Origin: Leucobacter sp. 7(1)
GTDB taxonomy: Bacteria; Actinomycetota; Actinomycetes; Actinomycetales; Microbacteriaceae
Direction: 5' to 3'
Length of the DNA: 35,387 nt
Assembly (NCBI RefSeq): GCF_900163635.1
Contig: NZ_FUID01000037.1
Coordinates: 1 to 35,387 of the forward strand
Positions 15,847 to 23,956 of the stretch are shown in pieces (the first letter of the stretch is position 1; every line of letters begins with the position of its first letter). Position numbers and translations under genes: made by a program. The notes below the pieces were generated by a model. The model ran no database searches. It had not been told where the DNA came from and was given only the letters and a program-made list of their open reading frames with translations.

Positions 15847-16734
15847 ATGTCCGTCCCCACCCGTCAATTCGAACTCATCGGTGCGCCCTTCGACGGTGCC
15901 TCGACGCTCGGGTTCCCCGGATCCCGGTTTGCGCCGGATCGGATTCGGCACGCGCTCGGCTGGATCACGCAGCGGGTCGAGAACGGCGAGGTATTCTCGC
16001 TCGAGAGCGGGACCCTCCACGCAGCCCCCCGCCTCACGGACGGTGGTGACGCGGAGGTTGTTGCCCACGACCTGATGACCACGCTGGCAAACACGAGCGC
16101 TCGCGTCAGCGAGAGTGTGCGCGCCGGCCACGTCCCGATCCTGCTGGGGGGCGATGACTGCTTCCTGTTCGCGGGAACCCAGGGCCTGCACGATGCCACC
16201 GAGGGAACCGTCGCGGTGATCCACTTCGACGCGCATCTGGATGTCATGGACCAGAACGTGCAACAGGGCACCCACAGCCAGTCGAGCGGCATGCGCCGGT
16301 CGCTCGAGCTGAGCCGCGCCAGCACCGAGCACAGCATCCAGGTGGGGCTGCGCCACTTCAACTTCCCGTCCTCACAGCGCTATCTCGAAGACTCGGGTCT
16401 CGCCCGCATCACGGCGGCCCAGTTCTCCGATCTCGGGACCGACGCCGTCGTCGCGCAGATCCTGAAGCGCATTGCGGGTGCCGATCACGTGCACTTCTCA
16501 TTCGATATCGACGCGATCGATCCGGCACACGCCCCCGGCGCCGGTGCCCTCGAGCCGGGCGGCATCACCTCGCGCCAGGCCATCGAAGCGGTGTCTGCGT
16601 TGGCACCATACTGCGATTCGTTCGCAGTGACCGAGGTGAACCCGATGACCGACCACCAAGACATGACCGCGACGCTCGCGGCCTACCTCTGCTATTACTT
16701 CGCGGTATTCGGGCAGGAACCCGCAGCGAAGTAG
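15847..16734 (+). CDS. Ureohydrolase (agmatinase/arginase family)
   Basis: A 295-residue arginase-fold enzyme that would hydrolyse a guanidino compound such as agmatine, a guanidino acid or arginine to urea and an amine. Manganese-site motifs are DAHLD (128-132) and SFDIDAIDPAHAPG (218-231). The third motif reads GGDDC (101-105) where the family normally has GGDHS, so one metal-binding histidine is replaced by Asp104. A TQGLH segment and GTHSQ follow. The start at 15847 has GAGGAG 5 bases upstream; an earlier in-frame ATG at 15781 lies inside the control region. It is followed after 67 bases by an MHS symporter, probably co-transcribed, and is divergent from PucR. Agmatinase is the commonest annotation, but the substrate is uncertain. 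Confidence 0.88.
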   Translation: MSVPTRQFELIGAPFDGASTLGFPGSRFAPDRIRHALGWITQRVENGEVFSLESGTLHAAPRLTDGGDAEVVAHDLMTTLANTSARVSESVRAGHVPILLGGDDCFLFAGTQGLHDATEGTVAVIHFDAHLDVMDQNVQQGTHSQSSGMRRSLELSRASTEHSIQVGLRHFNFPSSQRYLEDSGLARITAAQFSDLGTDAVVAQILKRIAGADHVHFSFDIDAIDPAHAPGAGALEPGGITSRQAIEAVSALAPYCDSFAVTEVNPMTDHQDMTATLAAYLCYYFAVFGQEPAAK

Positions 16735-16740
16735 CCACTT

Positions 16741-16770
16741 GATCGCCGCGGCAGTGACGCCGCGGCGATC
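16741..16770 (+). terminator. Perfect hairpin between the ureohydrolase and symporter genes
   Basis: GATCGCCGCGGC and GCCGCGGCGATC form a perfect 12-bp stem with a 6-base loop, 6 bases after the ureohydrolase stop. No T-tract follows and the next gene starts 31 bases later in the same direction, so it could be a partial terminator or a 3'-end stabiliser that tunes the two genes differently. Confidence 0.6.
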
Positions 16771-16801
16771 CGTCCCCACCCAGCAACGAAGGAGTTACGC
16801 A

Positions 16802-18214
16802 ATGCAAGAGCCACGCGCCGGGGTTCCCCCGCAGCTCGATACCGGGACCGTCAACATTGTCCAGAAACGAGACCTCCGCCGTGCCGTCCGTGGCACGTTT
16901 GTCGGCAACGTGATGGAGTGGTACGACGTTGGTGTGTTCGGCTATCTGATCGTGACGCTCGGCCCGGTATTCCTGCCGGACGCGAACCAGGCGACGCAGG
17001 TCATCTTCATGCTCGGCACGTTTGCGAGCACGTACCTGTTCCGACCGCTCGGCGGGCTGTTCTTCGGCTGGCTCGGAGACAAGATCGGGCGCAAACGGGT
17101 ACTGTTCATGACGCTCACGCTCGTCGCGGTCGCGACATTCCTCATTGGGTTGCTCCCCGGACACGCGACAATCGGCACCACTGCTGCGGCGCTGCTGGTG
17201 GCGCTCAAGATCCTGCAGGGCTTCTCCGCGGGTGGGGAGTTTACCGGGGCCCTCACGTTTATCAGTGAGTCTGCGCCGGATCGTCGCCGCGGCTTCTACG
17301 CCGCATTCCTCGATTCGGGCAGCTACCTGGGCTTTGTTCTCGGTGCTGCGATCGTGACCGCGATGCAGATCATGTTCGGGCAGCAGGCGATGGAGGACGG
17401 GCTGTGGCGGGTGCCGTTCCTGATCGCCGGCCCGCTCGGGCTTATCGCGGTCTATCTGCGGATGCGTGTCGAGGAGACCCCGCACTTCGCCGCACTTGTG
17501 GCGGAGCAGGACGCCGCCGGCGGGTCGCTTCGGGTGAACCCGCTGCGCGTGTTCGCCGCGAACTGGAAGCCGATGCTCTTGGTGATCCTCCTCGTGGCGG
17601 CCGCGAACTCCGCGGGCTACGCGTTCACCTCGTACATGCCGACGTACCTGTCAACGGTGCTGCAGCACGATGCGATTCAGGGAAACCTCTTCTCCCTGCC
17701 GCTGATGCTGCTGATGGCGTGCTTGATGCCATTCGTCGGCCTCCTCTCGGATCGAGTGGGTCGCCGCCCGGTCCTGTTCGCGGCCGCGATCTGGATCATT
17801 GTGCTGAGCTACCCGGCCTTTGCGCTCATTGGCTCGGACTCGTCGTTCGGTGTCATTGCCGGGCTCGCCCTGATCGGGATTCCCGTGGCACTGTACATGG
17901 GCACGCTCGCCGCGACCTACCCGGCGATGTTCCCGACAGCCTCCCGGAACACAAGCCTGGGCGTCTCGTACAACATCTCGATCGCCCTGTTTGGCGGTAC
18001 CGCCCCGCTCGTGATCGACTCGCTTGTGCGCGCCACGGGGACCCCCGCGGCGGCGGCCTTCTACCTCATGGGGATGTCTGTGATCGGCCTGATCACGATC
18101 TGCTTCCTCCCGGAGACTGCGGGGAAGCCACTCCAGGGCTCCGAGCCGAACGTCGAGACGGCGCAGGAGGCGCACGAGATCCACACGGCCCGACTGCACG
18201 CGTCCGCCAGTTAG
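16802..18214 (+). CDS. MFS transporter, metabolite:H+ symporter (MHS) family
   Basis: A 470-residue, 12-helix major facilitator. The MHS signature is clear: GNVMEWYDVGVFGYL in the first helix, GWLGDKIGRKRVLF between helices 2 and 3, LKILQGFSAGGEFTGA, ESAPDRRRGFYAAF, and VEETPHF before the central loop. MHS members take up organic acids, proline/betaine and related zwitterions with protons. Here it probably imports the substrate of the preceding ureohydrolase, for example a guanidino compound; this is inferred from the shared orientation. The start at 16802 follows GAAGGAG (16787-16793). The open frame extends to 16739, but that extension covers the intergenic hairpin. The C-terminus is a hydrophilic tail. 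Confidence 0.9.
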   Translation: MQEPRAGVPPQLDTGTVNIVQKRDLRRAVRGTFVGNVMEWYDVGVFGYLIVTLGPVFLPDANQATQVIFMLGTFASTYLFRPLGGLFFGWLGDKIGRKRVLFMTLTLVAVATFLIGLLPGHATIGTTAAALLVALKILQGFSAGGEFTGALTFISESAPDRRRGFYAAFLDSGSYLGFVLGAAIVTAMQIMFGQQAMEDGLWRVPFLIAGPLGLIAVYLRMRVEETPHFAALVAEQDAAGGSLRVNPLRVFAANWKPMLLVILLVAAANSAGYAFTSYMPTYLSTVLQHDAIQGNLFSLPLMLLMACLMPFVGLLSDRVGRRPVLFAAAIWIIVLSYPAFALIGSDSSFGVIAGLALIGIPVALYMGTLAATYPAMFPTASRNTSLGVSYNISIALFGGTAPLVIDSLVRATGTPAAAAFYLMGMSVIGLITICFLPETAGKPLQGSEPNVETAQEAHEIHTARLHASAS

Positions 18215-18237
18215 CCCGGCGGGCCTCGTGCCGGGGA

Positions 18238-18265
18238 GGCGGGGGACCAATCTTGGTACCCCGCC
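18238..18265. terminator. Hairpin between convergent transporter genes
   Basis: A 12-bp stem with one mismatch (18238-18249 against 18254-18265) and an ATCT tetraloop lies between the symporter and the convergent permease. A smaller CCCGGC/GCCGGG repeat precedes it. It is likely a bidirectional terminator. Confidence 0.65.
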
Positions 18266-18270
18266 CCCGG

Positions 18271-19701
18271 TCACACAGCGTCGGGGAGTTTGACAGCCGC
18301 AGTGAGCGGGCGTCCCTCACGCAGGAGTCGCCGCTTGGTGATTTGCCACATGATCGCCAGCGCGATGAACCACAGCGGGGTGAACATGAGCGGCAGGCGC
18401 GTGTCGTCGGCGAGGACCAGTGTGACAAGGATGAAGGCGAAAAACGCGAGCACCAGCCACGGCACGATCCGCGGCAGCGGTGTGCGGAACGCGGAGGACG
18501 CGTGCCGCTCTGGATGCTTGCGCAGGTACTGAATGAAGCTGATCGCGATCATGCTCCAGATGAACAGGATGAACGTGGAGGCCACCGAGGTGACAAAGGT
18601 GAAGGCCTGGATGACGCTATCGCCCAGCAGCAGAATCGGGACCACCGAGAAGACGAACACCGTGGAGAAGAACACCGCCCGTTTCGGCACACCGCGTGCA
18701 TCGGTGAGCGCAAACTTTCCGGGCGCGTGACCGTCGCGGGCGAGCGCGTGCATCATGCGCGTGCCGGAATAGAACCCGGAGTTCGCGCTGGAAGCGGCCG
18801 AGGTGAGGACCACGAGATTGATCGCAAATGCTGCCGCGCCGAAGCCTGCGTAGGCGAACGTCGTCACAAAGGGGCTCTGATCCGGGTCGAGCTTGTCCCA
18901 CGGGGTGATCGCCATGATCACCGTGAGCGCCCCGATGTAGAAGATCAGCACGCGCACCACGATCGAGTTGATGGCGCGGGGGAGATTGTGCGCCGGATCC
19001 TTGGTTTCGGCTGCGGCGGTGCCGACGAGCTCGACACCGATGAACGAGAAGATCCCGAGCTGGAAACCGAGGAGGAACCCGCTCGCGCCGAACGGGAACA
19101 TGCCGCCGTGTTCCCACAGGTGCGTGAGGGAAGCCTGGGTGCCGGTGTCAGGGTTTGTGAACCCCGAGACGATCAATACGATGCCCGTGGCGATCAGTGC
19201 GAGGATCGCCACAATCTTGATCATGGAGAACCAAAACTCGAACTCGCCGAAGAATCGTACGGGCTGGAGGTTCAGGATCGTGAGCGCGGCGACGCTGATG
19301 AGCGCGGGCAGCCAGGCGGGGATATCTGCGTTGATATAGGCGACATAGCTCGTGATCGCGATGATATCGGCGACGCAGATCACCACCCAGGTGATCCAGT
19401 AGGTCCAGGAGACGAAGTATCCTGCCCAGGGGCCGATAAGGTCCTTGGCGATGTCGCCAAAGGTCTTGTAGTTGAGATTCGAGAGCAGCAGCTCGCCGAG
19501 GGCACGCATGAGCAGGAACATCATGCAGCCGATTACCGCGTAGATGAACAGCACGGAGGGGCCGGTCAGGCTGATGACCTTCCCGGAGCCGAGAAACAGG
19601 CCAGTGCCGATGGCACCGCCGATTGCGATCAGCTGGAGGTGCCGGTTCGAGAGGCCGCGCTCGAGCTCGTCGTGCGCACCTGCGGGGGCAGTGGTGGTCA
19701 T
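18271..19701 (-). CDS. APC-superfamily amino acid permease (copy 1)
   Basis: A 476-residue, 12-helix amino acid transporter of the AAT group (relatives include CycA, AnsP and aromatic/basic amino acid permeases). The opening segment NRHLQLIAIGGAIGTGLFLG is the family signature, followed by ELLLSNLNYKTFGDIAKDLIG, FSFIGVELVGTAAAETKDP and LTSAASSANSGFYSG. It is a close paralogue of the gene just upstream, with matching length and nearly collinear motifs, so the pair arose by tandem duplication. The start at 19701 is preferred over the ATG at 19713 because of a GGGAG 6-7 bases before it. It is read in the same direction as the decarboxylase and copy 2, and probably imports an amino acid for that pathway. 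Confidence 0.92.
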   Translation of the reverse strand: MTTTAPAGAHDELERGLSNRHLQLIAIGGAIGTGLFLGSGKVISLTGPSVLFIYAVIGCMMFLLMRALGELLLSNLNYKTFGDIAKDLIGPWAGYFVSWTYWITWVVICVADIIAITSYVAYINADIPAWLPALISVAALTILNLQPVRFFGEFEFWFSMIKIVAILALIATGIVLIVSGFTNPDTGTQASLTHLWEHGGMFPFGASGFLLGFQLGIFSFIGVELVGTAAAETKDPAHNLPRAINSIVVRVLIFYIGALTVIMAITPWDKLDPDQSPFVTTFAYAGFGAAAFAINLVVLTSAASSANSGFYSGTRMMHALARDGHAPGKFALTDARGVPKRAVFFSTVFVFSVVPILLLGDSVIQAFTFVTSVASTFILFIWSMIAISFIQYLRKHPERHASSAFRTPLPRIVPWLVLAFFAFILVTLVLADDTRLPLMFTPLWFIALAIMWQITKRRLLREGRPLTAAVKLPDAV

Positions 19702-19786
19702 CAGGTCTCCCATCCCAGAGGGGTTGTTCCGATTGTAGTCATCGCGCGCAGCTCCGGCGGGGAGCCCGGGGTCCGAGAATGACGCT

Positions 19787-19824
19787 GCCCCGCCCCGGTT
19801 CGCGCATGGGAACCGGGGCGGGGC
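19787..19824 (-). terminator. 15-bp hairpin between the two permease genes
   Basis: GCCCCGCCCCGGTTC (19787-19801) and its exact complement (19810-19824) surround an 8-base loop, 17 bases downstream of the copy 2 stop. It likely terminates or attenuates transcription between the paralogues. Confidence 0.7.
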
Positions 19825-19841
19825 GCATCACCTGAAAAAGG

Positions 19842-21272
19842 CTAGTCCTCCGAATCGGGGAGCGGGATCGCTGCGGTCAGCGGGCGTCCCTCGCGCTGCA
19901 GCTTGCGCTTGCGGAGCTGCCACAGGATCGCGAGCAGGATGAACCAGAACGGCGTCGCGAGGAAAGGCGGACGCGTGTCTTCGCCGTAGAGCAGCGTGCC
20001 CGCGATGAAGACGAAGAACGCAAGCACGAGCCACGGTGCGATGCGAGCCATCGGCAGCTTGAACTTCGATGCGGCGTGCCGCTCCGGGTAGCGCTTCAGA
20101 TACACGATGTAGCTGACGACGATCGAGCCCCAGGTGAAGAGGATCATCGTGGCGCACATTGAGGACACGAAGGTGAAGGCGGCTACAACACCGTCGCCGG
20201 CGAACAGCAGCGGGATCGCCGCGAACAGGAACACGCTCGTGAAGAACACCGAGCGGCGGGGGACGCCGCGTGAATCCGTCAGGGAGAACGACTTCGGCGC
20301 GTGCCCGTCCTTCGAGAGCCCAAACAGCATCCGGGTGCCCGAGTAGAGCCCGCCGTTGGCGCTCGACGCCGCGGAGGTCAACACGACGAGCTGGATCGCG
20401 GCGGCGGCGAGGCCGAAGCCTGCGAGCGCGAGCGTCGTCACAAACGGGCTCTTATCGGCCTCGATCTGGTTCCAGGGGGTCACGCTCATGATGATCGCGA
20501 GAGCGCCTACGTAGAAAATGAGGATGCGGAGCACGATCGAGTTGATCGCCTTCGGGAGGGTCTTGCGCGGGTTTTCAGTCTCTGCCGCAGCGGTGCCGAC
20601 CATCTCGACGCCGATGAACGAGAAGATGCCCATCTGGAAGCCGAGCACAAAGCCGCTGGCACCCATCGGGAACATGCCGCCGTGCTCCCACAGATTCGCG
20701 AAGGATGCCTGGGTGCCCTCGGGGCTTGTGAAGCCGGTGAGCACGAGGATCACGCCGACAGCAATGAGACCGAGAATGGCCACGATCTTCAGGATCGCAA
20801 ACCAGAACTCGGTCTCGCCAAAGTACTTCACGGGCTGCAAATTCAGCACAAGCAGGACGCCCGCGGTGATGAGTGCGGGCAGCCAGTTCGGGATCTCCGG
20901 GTTGAACCACTGCACGTATGCGGTGATCGCGATGATGTCGGCGACACACGCGATGACCCAGGAGAACCAGTAGTTCCAGGATACGAAGAAGCCCGCCCAA
21001 GGGCCGAGCATGTCCTTCGCGATGTCCCCGAAGGTGTGGTAGTTCAGGTTCGACAGCAGCAGCTCCCCGAGGGCCCGCATGATGAAGAAGACAAAGAACC
21101 CGATGACCATGTACACGAAGATGATCGACGGGCCGGACACGCTGATGAGCTTGCCGGAGCCGAGGAACAGTCCGGTACCGATTGCACCCCCAATCGCGAT
21201 GAGTTGCAGGTGGCGGTTTTTGAGACCGCGCTGCATCTCGCCGGTGGGCGAGCTTGTTACTGTCGTGGACAT
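19842..21272 (-). CDS. APC-superfamily amino acid permease (copy 2)
   Basis: A 476-residue paralogue of the downstream permease, with the same AAT-family motifs: NRHLQLIAIGGAIGTGLFLG near the N-terminus, ELLLSNLNYHTFGDIAKDML, FSFIGVEMVGTAAAETENP, LTSAASSANGGLYSG, and the shared C-terminal LQREGRPLTAAIPLPDSED. Substitutions are spread along the protein, including in loops facing the pore, so the two copies may differ in substrate. The start at 21272 has AAGGGAG about 5 bases upstream; the frame continues 52 codons upstream without homology. It lies 76 bases after the decarboxylase gene, likely in one transcript, which suggests it supplies that enzyme's amino acid. Confidence 0.92.
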   Translation of the reverse strand: MSTTVTSSPTGEMQRGLKNRHLQLIAIGGAIGTGLFLGSGKLISVSGPSIIFVYMVIGFFVFFIMRALGELLLSNLNYHTFGDIAKDMLGPWAGFFVSWNYWFSWVIACVADIIAITAYVQWFNPEIPNWLPALITAGVLLVLNLQPVKYFGETEFWFAILKIVAILGLIAVGVILVLTGFTSPEGTQASFANLWEHGGMFPMGASGFVLGFQMGIFSFIGVEMVGTAAAETENPRKTLPKAINSIVLRILIFYVGALAIIMSVTPWNQIEADKSPFVTTLALAGFGLAAAAIQLVVLTSAASSANGGLYSGTRMLFGLSKDGHAPKSFSLTDSRGVPRRSVFFTSVFLFAAIPLLFAGDGVVAAFTFVSSMCATMILFTWGSIVVSYIVYLKRYPERHAASKFKLPMARIAPWLVLAFFVFIAGTLLYGEDTRPPFLATPFWFILLAILWQLRKRKLQREGRPLTAAIPLPDSED

Positions 21273-21348
21273 GACACTCCCTTGTGTGGGGACGGCTGCG
21301 CCGGGGTGTGGCGCGGGGTACAGGGTGACCTGGAGATTGTAGTGGGCG

Positions 21349-22926
21349 TTACGCGACGACTCTGAAGGTCGCCAGTGCGGGATCAGCGGCGCCGCGAACG
21401 TAACCGGAGGGTGCCGCGCCGGTGGCACGCAGGAAATCGACGACCTCTGCGCTCAGGATCTCGCCCGGCAACACGTTGGGGACTCCGGGCGGGTAGGCAG
21501 CGAGTGAGTCCGCGGAGACGCGGCCAACGGCCTGGTCGAACGGGACCACCTCGACGGGGCTGTAGAACGCCTCGCCCAGGCCCATCGCGCGCTCGCACGC
21601 CGCGGGAAGCACGATCGGTCGCTCGGGCTCAATGGCGGCCTCCGGAAGCGCCTGCAGCGCGTTCCAGAACCTGTCGACGTCAACGGGGGAGACCGCGCCG
21701 ACGAGCAGCAGCAGCGCCGACGGCGTGGACAGCTCCGCGTACACGCGGTGGTCGCGCAGCAACTGGTAGTGCGCGTCGCTTCCGGTGATGCCCGCGCCGC
21801 GCGTGTCGATCGCGATCTTGAACGGGTCGTTCGTGATCGCGTCGGGGCTCGCGAGGATGTCCGGGGTGGCGTCGCGGAACCGGCGATCGGCCCGGACGCG
21901 GGCGCGGATGTCCTCGGCTGTCGCGAGAGCGCGCTCGACGAGTTCGGGACGCGTCACGATGTTCATGCGCGCCTCATCGAGCGAGGCGAGCAGGAGGGCG
22001 CTGCAGCTTGTCGACTGGTGGGAGCGCACCACGCGGTCCACGAGCGGCTCGAGCGCCGCGGCGTAGGGGCCGTGGCCGAGCTGGATCATGGCCGACTGAG
22101 TCAGCGATCCGACGGCCTTGTGCGTGCTCGACACAATGAGGTCGGCACCGAGACGGGCCGCGTTGACGGGCAGCTTCGGGTGCAGCCCGAAGTGGGAGCC
22201 CCACGACTCGTCCACGATCAGCGGCACATCGTGGTTGTGGGCGACCTGTGCGATTGCGGCAATGTCGGCAACGGCGCCGAAGTAGCTCGGGGAGACGATG
22301 TACACGGCCGAGCTGTCGGGGTTCGCGGCAAGCACGGTCTCGACCTGCTCGGCGGTGACGCCGTGCGCGGAACCGAGCCCGGTGTCCACGTGGCCGGTGA
22401 CAAAGTGCGGGGTGAGTCCCACGTGGGTGATGCCATCGATCACGCTCGAGTGAACGCTGCGCTGCACGACGAGCTCGGTGCCGAGCGCGCGCACGACGGT
22501 CGTGGCGACGTGGTTTCCGCCCGAAGCCCCGTTGGTGATGAACCAGGTGCGGCTTGCGCCCCAGGCCTCGGCGGCGAGCTCTTGCGCGCGCATGAGCGGG
22601 GTCACGCGGCCGGGGGTGACAAGCCGCCAGGTTTCCTGATCGACACTGCTGAACAGCATCGGGAAGTCGATCGACAGTGCCGCGTCGCCGACGAGACTCG
22701 CGACACCCGGCGCGTTCTCCGGGTTCGCCTGATGGCCGGGAACGTGCAGCCGCTGCCAGTCGTGGCCGGCGAGCGAGCGGAGTGCGTCCGCGTAGGGCGT
22801 TTCAAACTGGTGCGCGGGGATCTCCGCCGTCACGGGACTCGTGAGTGTGGCGTCCGCAATCGGGTCGGAGGTCACGGCGGCTTCGGCGGGCGCGGCCAGA
22901 TCGGTCGCGGGAGAAACGGTCTGCAT
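21349..22926 (-). CDS. Orn/Lys/Arg-type decarboxylase (PLP, fold type I)
   Basis: A 525-residue pyridoxal-phosphate enzyme of the short Orn/Lys/Arg decarboxylase group (the B. subtilis SpeA-like class). It would convert a basic amino acid to agmatine, cadaverine or putrescine. Visible motifs are LHVPGHQAN (substrate/fold), FITNGASGGNH (phosphate binding), VDESWGSHFG (Asp239 and His245 at the cofactor) and SSTHKAVGSL with the Schiff-base Lys270. The first 37 residues are an Ala/Pro/Thr-rich extension without recognised domain. The ATG at 22926 has GGAG 3-4 bases upstream. It heads a minus-strand run with two amino acid permeases and is divergent from a LysR regulator. Which amino acid it uses cannot be told by eye. 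Confidence 0.9.
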   Translation of the reverse strand: MQTVSPATDLAAPAEAAVTSDPIADATLTSPVTAEIPAHQFETPYADALRSLAGHDWQRLHVPGHQANPENAPGVASLVGDAALSIDFPMLFSSVDQETWRLVTPGRVTPLMRAQELAAEAWGASRTWFITNGASGGNHVATTVVRALGTELVVQRSVHSSVIDGITHVGLTPHFVTGHVDTGLGSAHGVTAEQVETVLAANPDSSAVYIVSPSYFGAVADIAAIAQVAHNHDVPLIVDESWGSHFGLHPKLPVNAARLGADLIVSSTHKAVGSLTQSAMIQLGHGPYAAALEPLVDRVVRSHQSTSCSALLLASLDEARMNIVTRPELVERALATAEDIRARVRADRRFRDATPDILASPDAITNDPFKIAIDTRGAGITGSDAHYQLLRDHRVYAELSTPSALLLLVGAVSPVDVDRFWNALQALPEAAIEPERPIVLPAACERAMGLGEAFYSPVEVVPFDQAVGRVSADSLAAYPPGVPNVLPGEILSAEVVDFLRATGAAPSGYVRGAADPALATFRVVA

Positions 22927-22985
22927 GGCTCCAGGGTAAGAAGAAACCCATCCCTATGCGCAGTATCAGGTTTTCGCGCGTGGTC

Positions 22986-23001
22986 ACATACTATATATGT
23001 C
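22986..23001 (+). promoter_or_regulatory. AT-rich palindrome and -10 box of the LysR gene
   Basis: ACATA-CTATA-TATGT (22986-23000) is a short inverted repeat in an unusually AT-rich patch. It contains TACTAT (22989-22994), which ends 7 bases before the LysR ATG and so suggests a leaderless mRNA. In LysR systems this spacer would also hold the site that controls the divergent decarboxylase gene. Confidence 0.5.
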
Positions 23002-23907
23002 ATGATGTCGCTGCAGCAGTTCCGTGTCCTCCTCGCCATTCGTGAGCACGGAAGCCTGACAAAAGCTGCGGACGCGCTGCAGTACGGGGTCCCCACAGTG
23101 ACCCATCACCTAAGCGCCCTTGAGGCCCACCTCCGGGTACGGCTCGTGGACCGTGATCGGCGCGGCGCACACCTGACCCCGCTTGGCGCGGCGTTCGCCG
23201 CGGACATCGCACCCGTGCTCACTCGGATCGAGCGTGCGGAGCGCGCGGTGGCGGATCAGCGCGACGCGGGCGTGGTCACGCTCCGGGTGGGAACCTTCTC
23301 CTCGATTGGCTCCCGGCTGATGCCCGCCGCGATCGCACAGTTGCAGCAGCGCACCTCGGTGCGGGTTGAAGTTGTGGAGGCCGAGCCGACCGAGGTGCTG
23401 CGCCTGCTCCGCGGCGGCGAAGTGCACGCTGGGCTCATTTACGACGTGTCCGACGAGCTCGCGCTCGCGGTGCCGGACGTCGAACGTACGACGCTGCTCT
23501 CGGAACCGTATCGGGTGATGGTGTCGCGCAGCGGCCCCCTCGGCGAGCGTGCCGAGCTCGACTTCGCCGAGCTCGCCGAAGTCGCGTGGGTGTGCAGTCG
23601 CAATCCCGATGAAGCCTCGGACCGGGTGCTCCGGCGGGTGTATCACTCGCTCGGCCTGCCGGTGCGCGAGGTGATGCGCACAGACGACCTGACGATGATC
23701 CACGGCCTTGTCGCGGAGGGACTCGGGTGCGCCCTGACCACGGCGGCCGCGGTCGATGCGGACTTCGACGTGGTGCTGCGCCCCGCGGTGCAGGATCTGG
23801 GCGAGCGGCGGGTTTCTTTCGTGACGCGTCGCGGCCCCGTACCCCCGGCGGTGCAGTGGCTGGGTGAGATCCTGCGCCGCCTCGCGGTGGAGCGCGTCGC
23901 AGGATAG
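23002..23907 (+). CDS. LysR family transcriptional regulator
   Basis: A 301-residue LysR-type regulator. The N-terminal winged helix-turn-helix reads LAIREHGSLTKAADAL and VPTVTHHLSALEAHL, residues about 10-45. The C-terminal two-lobed effector-binding domain follows from about residue 90 (VVTLRVGTFSSIGSRLMPAAI). It starts at the first of two consecutive ATGs, 75 bases from the divergent decarboxylase start, and is the likely regulator of the decarboxylase-permease set; the effector is presumably an amino acid or amine, which is inferred. The frame is open for more than 1 kb upstream, but that is only the antisense of the decarboxylase. It converges on the M20 gene with 25 bases between stops. 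Confidence 0.92.
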   Translation: MMSLQQFRVLLAIREHGSLTKAADALQYGVPTVTHHLSALEAHLRVRLVDRDRRGAHLTPLGAAFAADIAPVLTRIERAERAVADQRDAGVVTLRVGTFSSIGSRLMPAAIAQLQQRTSVRVEVVEAEPTEVLRLLRGGEVHAGLIYDVSDELALAVPDVERTTLLSEPYRVMVSRSGPLGERAELDFAELAEVAWVCSRNPDEASDRVLRRVYHSLGLPVREVMRTDDLTMIHGLVAEGLGCALTTAAAVDADFDVVLRPAVQDLGERRVSFVTRRGPVPPAVQWLGEILRRLAVERVAG

Positions 23908-23927
23908 TCCCGGGGAAGGGGTGCCGA

Positions 23928-23956
23928 GCTGCCTACCGCGGGGCGCGGCAGGCAGC
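23928..23956. terminator. Hairpin overlapping the end of the M20 gene
   Basis: GCTGCCT/AGGCAGC (7 bp), one mismatch, CCGCG/CGCGG (5 bp) and a GGG loop form a compact stem. It starts 20 bases after the LysR stop and overlaps the last codons of the convergent M20 gene. Confidence 0.55.

Noticed and set aside
17404-19782. A 792-codon plus-strand open frame over the symporter and first permease
   Set aside because: It runs out of frame through the symporter gene and antisense to the permease, with a low-complexity Asp/Glu/Arg/His composition and no recognisable motif.
21748-23001. A long N-terminal extension of the LysR protein
   Set aside because: This part of the frame is antisense to the decarboxylase gene, and the ATG at 23002 gives the standard LysR length.
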